Assembly (NCBI GenBank): GCA_965220185.1
Contig: OZ244807.1
Coordinates: 2,604,001-2,668,000, forward strand
Source: Azotimanducus sp965220185
GTDB lineage: Bacteria; Pseudomonadota; Gammaproteobacteria; Pseudomonadales; Azotimanducaceae
Reading direction: 5' to 3'
DNA: 64,000 nt
Shown here: piece by piece, positions 9,164 to 17,392 of the stretch
How positions within the stretch are numbered: position 1 is the first letter of the stretch
How the letters are laid out: the number at the start of each line of letters is the position of its first letter
Made by a program: the position numbers and the translations under genes
The notes under the pieces: model-generated
What the model saw: only the letters and a program-made list of their open reading frames with translations
Databases searched by the model: none
What the model was told of the DNA's origin: nothing

Positions 9164-10384
9164 ATGCGCCAGTTCAACCCCACCGCCCTTCAAGCCTATA
9201 TCGATGAACGTGACCGCCAGTCACCGCTGTTTTTCACAGGCCGTCAAAACGAGATTGGCATGGCACAAGTGACATTTCACAATGTACAAGCCGGAAAAAC
9301 ACAAGGGAACACCGTCGTTTTTCAAGGTGCACCCGGTGCAGGCAAAACCGCATTGCTCGACCACCTGCAAAAAACGCTACAAGGCGAATGCGATACCGCG
9401 AAATTGAAAGCGGCTTCAGTACGACGCCCACATACCGCATTGCTTGAAGTGCTGAAGCAACTCAACCCGAAACAAGCCAAGAAAATCAGAAAAGGTCGTC
9501 ATGTGCGACACCGATCTGGTTTGAATACCCCCTTGGAATTAGGACGGGACATCACCACAACCGACAATCCGAAATCGATCAGCACAGTCGAAGAACTGAT
9601 GGCATTACGAAAACGTAAAAAGCCATTGCTCTTGTTCCTTGACGAAGCACAAAACGCCAACGGCGATGAGCCTGATGGAACAAGCTCAATTCTTCAGGAA
9701 CTCCATGAAGGGGACGTCGGAAATGTCGCATTGATTGCGGGCGGGTTGTCTGATACGAGCACAACGCTCAAATCCCTTGGCATCTCAAGACTCGCATCCG
9801 ATAGCAAAACGACCTTGCAACCACTCGGCGAAGCGCATGTACGAGAAGCACTTGATGCGTTCCTAGCGCACACACCGTTCGGCATTGATTGTCACGGGCA
9901 CGATACATCTGCCCTGCAACAACTCGTTGTGAACGAATCTTTTGGGTGGCCACAACACCTCACAAACGCACTGCGTTCATTGGGCGAAGAATTGATTCGG
10001 GTAGGCGGACGACTTGCCGAATGCGACCTGCACGCGGTGCAGCAGGCATCACAGGCTCGCAGGGAGTCGTATTACGGCGAACGCGCAGAAGGTATCAGCT
10101 CACATCTACTTCGAGCGGTCATTCAAACCGTCCCCCGAAACGGGACCGTGTCGTCTGAGGCGGTGAAAGACGCGATTGCCGAGGCGTATCAAACCAGACC
10201 GATTATGGAAGATGAACTACCCCGAAAAGAGGCGTGGCGACACCTCGTGCATCGCGGCATCTTGGAACCGGACGCACACACTGACCAAGTACGTGTGCCG
10301 ATTCCGTCCATGCACGACTACATCGCCGAAAGAACACGGTCACAGACACAAGAGACGCCCGCAGAATCAGACCTTGGGTATTGA
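9164..10384 (+). CDS. AAA-type ATPase with C-terminal winged-helix-like region (paralogue 1)
   Basis: A 406-residue protein with the Walker A motif QGAPGAGKTALLDHL near residues 60-74 and a Walker B motif LLFLDEAQNA near residue 157. A conserved FGWPQHLTNALRSLGEELIR block lies near 262-281, and RRESYYGERAE follows. The C-terminal part ends in an IPSMHDY motif. The same landmarks in the same order occur in the gene at 30761, so the two are paralogues (GRQ-E-I, GAPG-GKT, FGWPQHLT, SYY-R-E, IPSM-D). The domain order resembles Orc1/Cdc6-like or STAND ATPases. I do not know the function. It lies in an island of broken defence genes, which suggests but does not prove a conflict-related role. Confidence 0.7.
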   Translation: MRQFNPTALQAYIDERDRQSPLFFTGRQNEIGMAQVTFHNVQAGKTQGNTVVFQGAPGAGKTALLDHLQKTLQGECDTAKLKAASVRRPHTALLEVLKQLNPKQAKKIRKGRHVRHRSGLNTPLELGRDITTTDNPKSISTVEELMALRKRKKPLLLFLDEAQNANGDEPDGTSSILQELHEGDVGNVALIAGGLSDTSTTLKSLGISRLASDSKTTLQPLGEAHVREALDAFLAHTPFGIDCHGHDTSALQQLVVNESFGWPQHLTNALRSLGEELIRVGGRLAECDLHAVQQASQARRESYYGERAEGISSHLLRAVIQTVPRNGTVSSEAVKDAIAEAYQTRPIMEDELPRKEAWRHLVHRGILEPDAHTDQVRVPIPSMHDYIAERTRSQTQETPAESDLGY

Positions 10385-10399
10385 TAGCGCCCTGCCCTC

Positions 10400-10909
10400 C
10401 CTTGGGACGTATAGACATTTCGATGTGCGCCACGACAAAGTCATAGGCATCTCGCGACAGGTATTCAGACCCCCTCAACATTCGGGCGCGGATTTTTTCA
10501 GCAGTATCTCCTCGATCGTTTCGATGCTGATTCCGGTCTTGGCTTCTTTCTCGTTGGAGAGCGGCGATGCGCTCACCGCACGCGTGCCGAAGAATGATAT
10601 GGGGACACCGTGTCTACTAAACAAAAAGCCCTGTCCGGCATAGACTTCAAGGCCAGTGATTTCCTCTCGCTTCTCCATTTCACCGAAGCCTGAAAACAAC
10701 TCCGACAAAGGCATGTCCGCATGTTCGAGCTCATCAAAGAAAAGACCGATATCTGTGCTATGCCTGTGCCTCCATCGCGCCGCGAGCACGCTGCCGCCAC
10801 CCATTCTGTAGCGTTCACGGCTTGTCCAGCAATCAAGCACTCGCACAAACCATTGCAATGGTTCCAGCAAATGCGAGGCGAGATGGAGGACGGGCTGCAT
10901 GAACATCAA
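10400..10909 (-). pseudogene. AbiEii/AbiGii-like nucleotidyltransferase, frameshifted and truncated
   Basis: The intact part (from 10909 down to about 10499) shows the nucleotidyltransferase signature MGGGSVLAARWRHRHSTDIG, matching the GG[TS]...H R x S x D pattern of AbiEii-type toxins. The second Asp is displaced (DIG where DID or DLD is usual). Reading frame is lost at a run of six A on the coding strand (complement of 10493-10498). Adding one A joins EEILLKK to IRARMLRGSEYLSRDAYDF in the next frame, which is the family's C-terminal pattern. The natural C-terminus is then missing at the junction with the AAA ATPase gene. It overlaps the preceding gene by 4 nt (ATGA type), so the two were translationally coupled. 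Confidence 0.65.
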
Positions 10910-11343
10910 ATCCTAGAACTCAAGTTCCACGTTCGATAGTGCTCTCGCTGCGGCAGGTAGCCGGGCACATGCCCATTGATCCAGTCGCCAAGCAGATGAT
11001 GTCGAACGTCACACGCGATCATCGCTCTTGCGATCTGATAACGAGAAACGCCGCAATACATCAGGAAGCGACGCATGTCCTCGCAGTCGAACTGCATGAG
11101 CAATCCACGCAGGTAGGAGCGTTCGTCTACATCGAACCGCCCGGCGAGAATCATCTGGCGTATCTGCGCGGGTGAACGCCGGACCGCGGAGCCGGCCATA
11201 CGGCTTGTGCTGATGGCGGAAATCTTGTCGGGATGGAATTCGCTGAGATCGTGCATGCCCGGCCTGTCAAAGTCTTCGAGCGGCAGAACTTCAACCGGAA
11301 GTCGCCAAGCGAAATGCTTCTCTTTGAACATTGAGGAACCCAT
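10906..11343 (-). CDS. uncharacterised protein coupled to the AbiEii-like gene (candidate antitoxin)
   Basis: A 145-residue soluble protein of no family I recognise. It has an arginine-rich central helix-like stretch (RRSPAQIRQMILAGRF) and further helical segments (LRGLLMQFDCEDMRRFLMYC, SRYQIARAMI). Its stop overlaps the start of the nucleotidyltransferase gene by 4 nt. In Type IV (AbiE) systems the gene just before the nucleotidyltransferase encodes the antitoxin, so that role is inferred from position only. The toxin partner is broken here while this gene is intact, which would be tolerated if this is the antitoxin. Confidence 0.5.
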   Translation of the reverse strand: MGSSMFKEKHFAWRLPVEVLPLEDFDRPGMHDLSEFHPDKISAISTSRMAGSAVRRSPAQIRQMILAGRFDVDERSYLRGLLMQFDCEDMRRFLMYCGVSRYQIARAMIACDVRHHLLGDWINGHVPGYLPQREHYRTWNLSSRI

Positions 11344-11424
11344 ATCGAGGAAACCATGTGAAGGAGCGCGCTTGATCGCTATTTTACTTGCGCTTTGATA
11401 GAGTGGATTATCAACTTTTTCTAT

Positions 11425-11473
11425 GGGAATTACATGGCAAAATCCGCAGAGCCAGGCCCGCGACCGTCTGCGG
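11425..11473. repeat. diverged copy of a GGGAATTAC repeat with short hairpin
   Basis: GGGAATTACATGGCAAAATC at 11425 is close (21 of 24 over the full arm) to the arms of the inverted repeat at 27245-27344. A short inverted repeat CCGCAGA (11444-11450) / TCTGCGG (11467-11473) follows. It lies upstream of the second secreted-family gene. No gene is visible in 11344-11599. Confidence 0.5.
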
Positions 11474-11599
11474 CGGCAAAAAGCATCTCTCCATGCTGAG
11501 ACAAGCGTTTTCTGAACGGCTTAATCGATTGCTTGCCAATCATTTTATGGTGACTGCTGACTTGTTCCGATTCCCACTCTTATCTGAGGCAAACGACAC

Positions 11600-12140
11600 A
11601 TGAAACGAATTGCAAACTCACCCCGCAAAGAAAATTGCTGCACTGCTGGCAATGATGATTATCGCGCAGCCAGCCAAGGCGCTCGTTGGACCGGGAGCTT
11701 GCACATCACACCATCCAGGAGTGAGCACGTGTGTGCAATCAAAAGGCAAAAGATGCTATCCAGATTGCGGTACCTACATAGCCCCGAAACACAATTTCGC
11801 ACGGGTCGCTGTACTTGACTTTCACTGGCCTGAGGTGCCTGCGGTGGCTGCGACGTCTACGACGCCTGGGAAACCCGCAGAACCCGCTTACTTTGAACCG
11901 GTAGAGGTGGGGGTGGTGTCGAATGATTCCCGATTGGGCGCAGGGCTCGTAAGTAGTCAGCGACTTGGCACACTCGTAGATCAGGGTGGGAATTCCAACA
12001 CACTTTCCAATTGGTACCTTCCGTTCAGTGGCCTCAAGCCGAGCCATTACTATGCACTGGTAATTTACGATCCTCGTGTCGGCCCTTCCCAACCCTTTTC
12101 CCGCAAATGCTTCCTGACGGATCGCGATCCAGGCTCGTAA
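11600..12140 (+). pseudogene. secreted protein of the poly-C family, out of frame at CCCC
   Basis: The ATG at 11600 opens MKRIANSP, then the frame is lost at CCCC (11621-11624). Removing one C gives MKRIANSPAKKIAALLAMMI followed by IAQPAKA, a good signal peptide of the same shape as the leaders at 7464 and 29074. The mature frame runs to 12140 with several cysteines. Its end (HYYALVIYDPRV ... FSRKCFLT) matches a segment of the 7464 protein. An alternative is initiation at TTG 11610, which would lose the basic N-terminus. The C4 run is too short to be a hypermutable tract, so this is probably a fixed frameshift, or a rarely switching member. Confidence 0.6.
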
Positions 12141-12225
12141 GTTAAGACATCGGACGGGGCGGAGCAGCGGCTCACCTCATCCGGGACCTTTCCAACTAGC
12201 GGTTCCGGCGGCTTCGGGTGCTTTG

Positions 12226-13083
12226 CTATGTGATTCCCTTTTCTATCGCATTCAACGCCGGGTGCTGGCGTTCACTACAGCGCATCTTCTCAGGAAGATG
12301 ATCGCGGACATATTCGATCATGTCGTCTTTCCGTGGGTCTTTGTGCCATGCCTGCGCCAGTCGATGGCCCACGCGATTGAAACCTGATTCGCGCTGTGCC
12401 ATTACGGTCAAAGTTCTCTGTATTTCATCGAGAATATCTTGATGAGCGGGGGCACCGTGCAGCGGCCATGATGCGCCCAAAACAATGTGATACAAGAACA
12501 GCAATCCCGTCTCGGTTGCATAATTCTCATGCAGAAAAGCGTCCTGTTCAAAGAGGAAGTATGGCTCTTCGATGTCAAAGGTCGTTGCGTTCTGCGCAGC
12601 CCATTGATGGATCTTGGCGTGATCCATATTCGCGTCACTCGTGATCAGAATTTTCGTGTTGGTCGCGAGCGCTTCCGAGACAATGACAGCATCGGCATGG
12701 TCGGCAGTGTCAATCCCCATTTTCAGGTCGGGGAAAGCGCTCCTATCCAGCGCATCGCAAATTGCTTCCGCTTTCTCCTGTTCGCGAGCGGACAGCAGTC
12801 GGACTTGATACAGGCTATCCGTATCTAGAAATGCGTTCGCCCACCACAGAATACTTTGCCCCCATCTGCGCTGCTTGGGCGTGAGGGTATTCGCTTGAGC
12901 GTGCAGTGCCTTTTCCGTAGCTTCGATACCAAGCTCGATTGAATATGGATTGATCCTGTTGCCCGTCAGTTCGCCAGCGATTTTGGGAAGCAGGTACACG
13001 GGTTCGCCTTCAAGTTCCCGCCAGCACGCATTGAATTTCCGCTGCGTGACTTTTCCAAGTCTGTTGGTGTCGAAGGTAAGCAT
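12226..13083 (-). CDS. PIN-domain-like protein (candidate toxin ribonuclease)
   Basis: A 285-residue protein starting at ATG 13083 with MLTFDTN, the first acidic residue of PIN nucleases at the usual place. Other PIN features follow in order: PKIAGELTG (Glu), IDTADHADAVIVSEAL (paired Asp) near residue 130 and ILITSDANMD near residue 147. The C-terminal half (from FDIEEPYFLF onward) is an extra region not typical of short VapC toxins. A GTG ten codons upstream is possible but would put a tail before the first strand. It lies 11 nt behind a small 85-residue gene, the classic layout of a toxin-antitoxin pair. RNase activity is inferred, not seen. Confidence 0.6.
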   Translation of the reverse strand: MLTFDTNRLGKVTQRKFNACWRELEGEPVYLLPKIAGELTGNRINPYSIELGIEATEKALHAQANTLTPKQRRWGQSILWWANAFLDTDSLYQVRLLSAREQEKAEAICDALDRSAFPDLKMGIDTADHADAVIVSEALATNTKILITSDANMDHAKIHQWAAQNATTFDIEEPYFLFEQDAFLHENYATETGLLFLYHIVLGASWPLHGAPAHQDILDEIQRTLTVMAQRESGFNRVGHRLAQAWHKDPRKDDMIEYVRDHLPEKMRCSERQHPALNAIEKGIT

Positions 13084-13094
13084 TGCATAAAAGT

Positions 13095-13352
13095 TCAGCG
13101 TGAAGGCGTCCACTCGGCTTTTGCGTCAAGTGTGCGTCGAGTAGTCTTTTCTAAGCGGGCTTGATCGCTCGGTGAGCGCATAGGGTAATCCTCTTTCGAC
13201 AGCAGGTGTTCGGGGTATTCTCGCCCCTTGCAGAGACCTAAAGCCCCACGTTGACGCTTTCGCCAAGCCTGTGGAATCCACGCTTCGATGGCTTCGGATG
13301 TCCATCGCTTGCGCCTGACCAGAATTTCTTCGATGGATTCGCCATCACTCAT
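13095..13352 (-). CDS. small charged protein upstream of PIN gene (candidate antitoxin)
   Basis: An 85-residue basic protein starting at ATG 13352 (MSDGESIEEILVRRKRW). It has many Arg and Lys residues (RRKRW, WRKRQRG, KTTRRTL), consistent with DNA binding or with wrapping an RNase. No known antitoxin fold is recognisable. It ends 11 nt before the PIN-protein start, so the two are probably co-transcribed. Function is inferred purely from this arrangement. Confidence 0.5.
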   Translation of the reverse strand: MSDGESIEEILVRRKRWTSEAIEAWIPQAWRKRQRGALGLCKGREYPEHLLSKEDYPMRSPSDQARLEKTTRRTLDAKAEWTPSR

Positions 13353-13440
13353 CACGGACTGTTCCGTCGGATATGTGTGGTCGCGATTATATCGAGAGCG
13401 CGTGCGTGGTCGGGTAATCCAGAGGATTTCGCCGCAATTC

Positions 13441-14388
13441 TCACACCAAATTCATCGCTTCCCCTCGCAAATACGCCTCGATGTTCTCAATCGTCATGCG
13501 GCTTAAGCTTCGCTGCGCCTGCAAGCCTGCGAAGGCAACGTGTGGCGTGACGATGACATTGGGACGACCGCTGATGCGCATGAGCGGCGAGTCGGGTGGT
13601 GGCGGCTCGACTGGCGCGACATCGATGCCGGCACCGGCGATCCAGCCTTCTTCAATCGCCTGACAAAGTGCGTCGCCATCGACGATCTCGCCGCGTGCCG
13701 TGTTGATCAAGAGCGCGCTCGGTTTCATCAATCGAAGCTGCTCTTCATTGATCAGTCCATAGGTGCGCGCGCTCAGGGGCGTGTGACAGGAGACGATGTC
13801 TGATTCGGCGAGCAGCGTCTCGAATGCAACGCCCTCGATATCCGTGCGCCTGCTCGGACTGTGGAACATAACCTTCATGCCGAAGACGCGGGCGCGCGCC
13901 GCCACAGCCTTGGCAATCGCGCCGCTGCCAATCAGTCCGAGCACTGAGCCATTCAGCTCCAGAATCGGCCGGTTGAAGAAGCAGAACTGGCCGGAGTCCT
14001 GCCATGCGCCCGCCATCACTTGCTGTCGATACTCAAAAAGATTTCGCCTAAGGCTCAGCATGAGCGCCAGCGTATGTTCGGCGGCTGAAGTCTCGGCGTA
14101 GCCAGGCACGTTGCACACCGCAATGTCATGGCGGCGAGCGGCTTCGATATCAATGATATTGGTGCCTGTGGCAATCACCGCAATGAGCGTGAGGCTCGGC
14201 AATGCCTCCATGTGCATGGCCTGAATAGGCACCTTGTTGGTGATCGCAACTTCTGCGCCCTGCAAACGCTCGATGACTTGCGCCGGCGCGCTGCGCTCGA
14301 ACTCGTGCCAAGCGTGCGCAAAGCCGGGCGGCGGAATTTCGACATCGCGGCTGATCGTGCCGCGGTCAAGAAAGACGATTTTCGACAT
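13441..14388 (-). CDS. D-2-hydroxyacid dehydrogenase (glycerate/hydroxypyruvate type)
   Basis: A 315-residue NAD-dependent dehydrogenase of the HprA/glycerate class. The Rossmann motif GLIGSGAIAKAVAARARVFG is near residues 145-164. Catalytic residues are seen in NTARGEIVDG (Arg), near the Glu of APVEPPPP, and in VTPHVAFAG (His). The start at ATG 14388 was chosen because MSKIVFLDRGTI is the family N-terminus; an open frame extends further but lacks homology. The gene diverges from the MalY-type gene. It likely reduces hydroxypyruvate or glyoxylate, or oxidises D-glycerate. Confidence 0.85.
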   Translation of the reverse strand: MSKIVFLDRGTISRDVEIPPPGFAHAWHEFERSAPAQVIERLQGAEVAITNKVPIQAMHMEALPSLTLIAVIATGTNIIDIEAARRHDIAVCNVPGYAETSAAEHTLALMLSLRRNLFEYRQQVMAGAWQDSGQFCFFNRPILELNGSVLGLIGSGAIAKAVAARARVFGMKVMFHSPSRRTDIEGVAFETLLAESDIVSCHTPLSARTYGLINEEQLRLMKPSALLINTARGEIVDGDALCQAIEEGWIAGAGIDVAPVEPPPPDSPLMRISGRPNVIVTPHVAFAGLQAQRSLSRMTIENIEAYLRGEAMNLV

Positions 14389-14445
14389 GGGGGCAAGTCC
14401 GTACAATATGCTTCTTTGTTTCGCGAGCTCAGCGGAGGCCGCCTG

Positions 14446-14598
14446 ATGATGCCATCGCCGCACGCGCTCGATGCGCACAAGTTCGCACGGCAAGCCCCGC
14501 TCGTGCAACAGCTTGCGCGCGAGATATGGAACGACTTCCCGCTGGCGCCTGCCTACGCGCAGGTCGGCAACATCGAACTGCTGAGAAGCGTCGCATGA
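14446..14598 (+). CDS. possible 50-residue small protein coupled to malY-like gene
   Basis: Starts at ATG 14446 (a second ATG follows at once) behind a GGAGG at about 14434-14438, and ends in TGA overlapping the ATG of the next gene (ATGA at 14595-14598). The product has no recognised family; it contains LVQQLAREIWNDFPLAP. The good ribosome site and translational coupling are the only support. It could be a leader peptide for the lyase gene or chance. Confidence 0.35.
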   Translation: MMPSPHALDAHKFARQAPLVQQLAREIWNDFPLAPAYAQVGNIELLRSVA

Positions 14599-15773
14599 GC
14601 GAATTCGATTTCGACACGCGCTCAAATCGGGGCGGAACGGGAGCTGTCAAGTGGACGCGCTACGGGCCTGACAACCGGGATGAGATGCTGCCGTTTTGGG
14701 TGGCGGACATGGACTTCAGAATTGCGCCCGTCATCCAAGAGGCGCTGCGAGCGCGCCTCGACCATGGCTTCTTGGGGTACTCCGAACCGACGGCAAGCTT
14801 GTCCGAAGCGTTCATCGAATGGCTCCGTGCGCAGTACGCCTGGCAGGTGCATGAAGACTGGCTGGTGTGGATTCCTGGCGTGGTGCCAGGTTTCAACCTC
14901 GCCTGCGCAGTGCTCGAAGACCAAGGCGCGTCCATCATGATGAACACGCCGGTCTACTACCCGTTTCTCGATGCGCCGCAGAACATGGGGCATCGTCCGA
15001 TCTATGCGCCCTTGGCCCAGGACGCATCGCGACCAGCCGAGATCGATTTCGAACTCATGCGCACGCGCATTGAGAAGGACACGCGCATGTTTCTCGCCTG
15101 CAATCCGCAGAACCCAACCGGGCGCGTGTACTCGGAAGATGAACTCAAGGCCCTCGCCGAGTTCTGCATGACGCACGATCTGCTCATTTGCTCGGATGAG
15201 ATTCACTCGCCGCTCGTGCTCGATACCGAGCGCGCGCACCACACGATTGCGACAGTCGTGCCGGACATTGAATCCAAGCTCATCGCCCTGTTCGCGCCGT
15301 CCAAAGCATGGAACTTCGCGGGCCTTGGCTGCGGCGTCGCGGTGATTCCCGATGCGGGCCTGCGCACAAGATTCCGCGCCGCGCACAACGGTTTGGTACC
15401 GATGATGAATCCGATGTCTATGACCGCAGCCGAGGCTGCATACCGGCACGGTGAACCTTGGCGACAAGCGCTCTTGGCGTACCTGCGCGAAAATCATCGA
15501 ATCTTGCATGACCGAGTGAACAGGCTTTCCGGCGTTCACATGCACGCCGTCGAAGGGACCTACTTGGCTTGGATTGACGTGTCGTCTTTGCAACTCAACT
15601 CGCCCGCCGAGTGGCTGCGGTCTTTTGGCATCGCGCTTTCGGAAGGCGCACAGTTCCAAGGACCGGAGTATGTCCGCTTCAACTTCGCATGTCCAAGATC
15701 CATGCTGCGGGCAGGCATTGACCGATTCGAGACCGGCATTCGCGCAGCCATTGAACAGAGAATTCACACATGA
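14595..15773 (+). CDS. PatB/MalY-type PLP-dependent C-S lyase / aminotransferase
   Basis: A 392-residue fold-type I PLP enzyme. The start MSEFDFDTRSNRGGTGAVKW is the typical MalY/PatB opening (FD..R..GT.S.KW). MLPFWVADMDF follows near residue 34, NPQNPTGRVY near 173, and SDEIHSPLVL near 197. The PLP lysine lies in FAPSKAWNFAGLG near 235. This family cleaves cystathionine or cysteine and related C-S bonds. It overlaps the glycerol kinase start by 4 nt (ATGA), so the two are coupled. The exact substrate is not predictable. Confidence 0.88.
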   Translation: MSEFDFDTRSNRGGTGAVKWTRYGPDNRDEMLPFWVADMDFRIAPVIQEALRARLDHGFLGYSEPTASLSEAFIEWLRAQYAWQVHEDWLVWIPGVVPGFNLACAVLEDQGASIMMNTPVYYPFLDAPQNMGHRPIYAPLAQDASRPAEIDFELMRTRIEKDTRMFLACNPQNPTGRVYSEDELKALAEFCMTHDLLICSDEIHSPLVLDTERAHHTIATVVPDIESKLIALFAPSKAWNFAGLGCGVAVIPDAGLRTRFRAAHNGLVPMMNPMSMTAAEAAYRHGEPWRQALLAYLRENHRILHDRVNRLSGVHMHAVEGTYLAWIDVSSLQLNSPAEWLRSFGIALSEGAQFQGPEYVRFNFACPRSMLRAGIDRFETGIRAAIEQRIHT

Positions 15774-17263
15774 GCACGGTTCTTGCCCTTGATCAGGGCA
15801 CATCAAGTTCGCGCGCGATTGTGTTCAACACCAGCGGCGAAATTCTCGGCATCGGCACTCAGCCGCTTGCATCGCACTACCCTGCACCTGGCCATGTCGA
15901 GCAGGACCCAGAAGCGATTTGGCTAGGTACGCTCCAATCGGCGCGGGATGCGATTGACAAGGCGGGTGTGAAGGCGAGCGATTTGCTCGGCATTGGTATC
16001 GCCAACCAGCGTGAGACCTGCATTTTCTGGCACCGTCAGACCGGCGAAGCACTTAGGCCTGCAATTGTCTGGCAAGACCGGCGCACGGCCGAGACGTGTG
16101 AACGGATGCGACGCGATGGCTTGGCGCAGACGGTCTCGGAGGCCACAGGATTAGTGCTCGACCCCTACTTTTCGTCAACAAAGATCGCGTGGCGCCTGAA
16201 TCAGGACGCACATCTCAAAGTGCTCGCCGAAAAGGGCGAACTATGCTGCGGCACCATCGATGCCTTTTTGATCGCACGCTTGACCGGCAAGCACGCCACC
16301 GACGCGACCAATGCCTCGCGCACGCAGCTTTTTGATATCAATCGCCAAGTTTGGCACCAGGACTTGCTCGACTATCACCGTATCCCGGCCTCAATCCTGC
16401 CTGAAGTGCTCGATTCCACAGACGACTACGGCACAACACCCCGCGAACTGCTCGGCGCGCCTCTGCCCGTGCTCGGGGTCGCTGGCGACCAGCAAGCAGC
16501 ATTGATCGGCCAGGGCTGCTTCTCAGTCGGCGCCACCAAGGCCACCTACGGCACTGGCTGCTTCGTCATGAGCAACACCGGCCACGAACGGCTGGCATCT
16601 CAGCACCAGCTGTTGTCAACGATCGGCTACCGTGTGAATGGGACAACCATCTATGCGCTCGAAGCGAGCCTATTTGTCGCGGGCATGGCAATCAAGTGGC
16701 TGCGCGACAACATTGGCCTCATCGACAGCGCCGAAGACACCGAAGCCTGTGCGAGAGAGACCGGCGGCGATACCGGCGGCGTCTTGTTCGTGCCAGCGCT
16801 GTCGGGGCTTGGCGCACCGTATTGGCAGCCGAATGCTCGCGGGCTGATCCGTGGCTTGAGCCTCGATACCACACGCGCCCAGCTCGTCACCGCCGTGCTC
16901 GCCAGCATCGGCTATTCGACCGCCGAATTGCTCGATGTCATGGCGCAGGACGGTGCGACCACCGAGGCGCTGCAGATCGACGGCGGCATGGTCGTCAATA
17001 GCTGGCTTTGCCAGTGGATCGCAGATATTTGCCAAGTGCCGGTTGAACGCCCGAAGGTTGCCGAATCCACGGCGCTCGGTGCGGCAATGCTGACGTTGCT
17101 TGGCGCGGGCGAGTATTCATCGCTTGACGAATGTACCGCCATGCGACAAGTTGATCAGGTTTTTGTAGCGCGCCCAATGCCTGTGGACGCGCGTATGCGT
17201 GCATGGCGCAAAGCCGTGAAAACGGTGATATCCGACGGTCTAGCGACGCACGCGAACACTTGA
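15770..17263 (+). CDS. glpK: glycerol kinase
   Basis: A 497-residue FGGY kinase with normal family length. The N-terminal phosphate loop is VLALDQGTSSSRAIVF (residues 4-19). Substrate-binding residues are seen in NQRETCIFWHR, near residue 80, and GVAGDQQAALIGQGCF near 240. The C-terminal ATP motif is QIDGGMVVNSWLCQWIAD. It phosphorylates glycerol to sn-glycerol-3-phosphate in the cytosol. No glpF or glpD is visible beside it. It follows a C-S lyase by translational coupling, which is an unusual partner. Confidence 0.95.
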   Translation: MSTVLALDQGTSSSRAIVFNTSGEILGIGTQPLASHYPAPGHVEQDPEAIWLGTLQSARDAIDKAGVKASDLLGIGIANQRETCIFWHRQTGEALRPAIVWQDRRTAETCERMRRDGLAQTVSEATGLVLDPYFSSTKIAWRLNQDAHLKVLAEKGELCCGTIDAFLIARLTGKHATDATNASRTQLFDINRQVWHQDLLDYHRIPASILPEVLDSTDDYGTTPRELLGAPLPVLGVAGDQQAALIGQGCFSVGATKATYGTGCFVMSNTGHERLASQHQLLSTIGYRVNGTTIYALEASLFVAGMAIKWLRDNIGLIDSAEDTEACARETGGDTGGVLFVPALSGLGAPYWQPNARGLIRGLSLDTTRAQLVTAVLASIGYSTAELLDVMAQDGATTEALQIDGGMVVNSWLCQWIADICQVPVERPKVAESTALGAAMLTLLGAGEYSSLDECTAMRQVDQVFVARPMPVDARMRAWRKAVKTVISDGLATHANT

Positions 17264-17392
17264 AGCACGCACCAGCGCTTCGACTTCGGCGATGTGGTCG
17301 ATCTCGTGGCGCTTTGCCCGCAGACAGCCGGACCGGGAACGCAAAACGCCTGCTTGGTGTAAGGTGCGCCATTCCTGCTTACGAGACGCACG

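Noticed and set aside
14622..15806. Open frame of almost 400 codons antisense to the MalY-type gene
   Set aside because: It is a codon-bias shadow; the plus strand holds the PLP lysine and other motifs.
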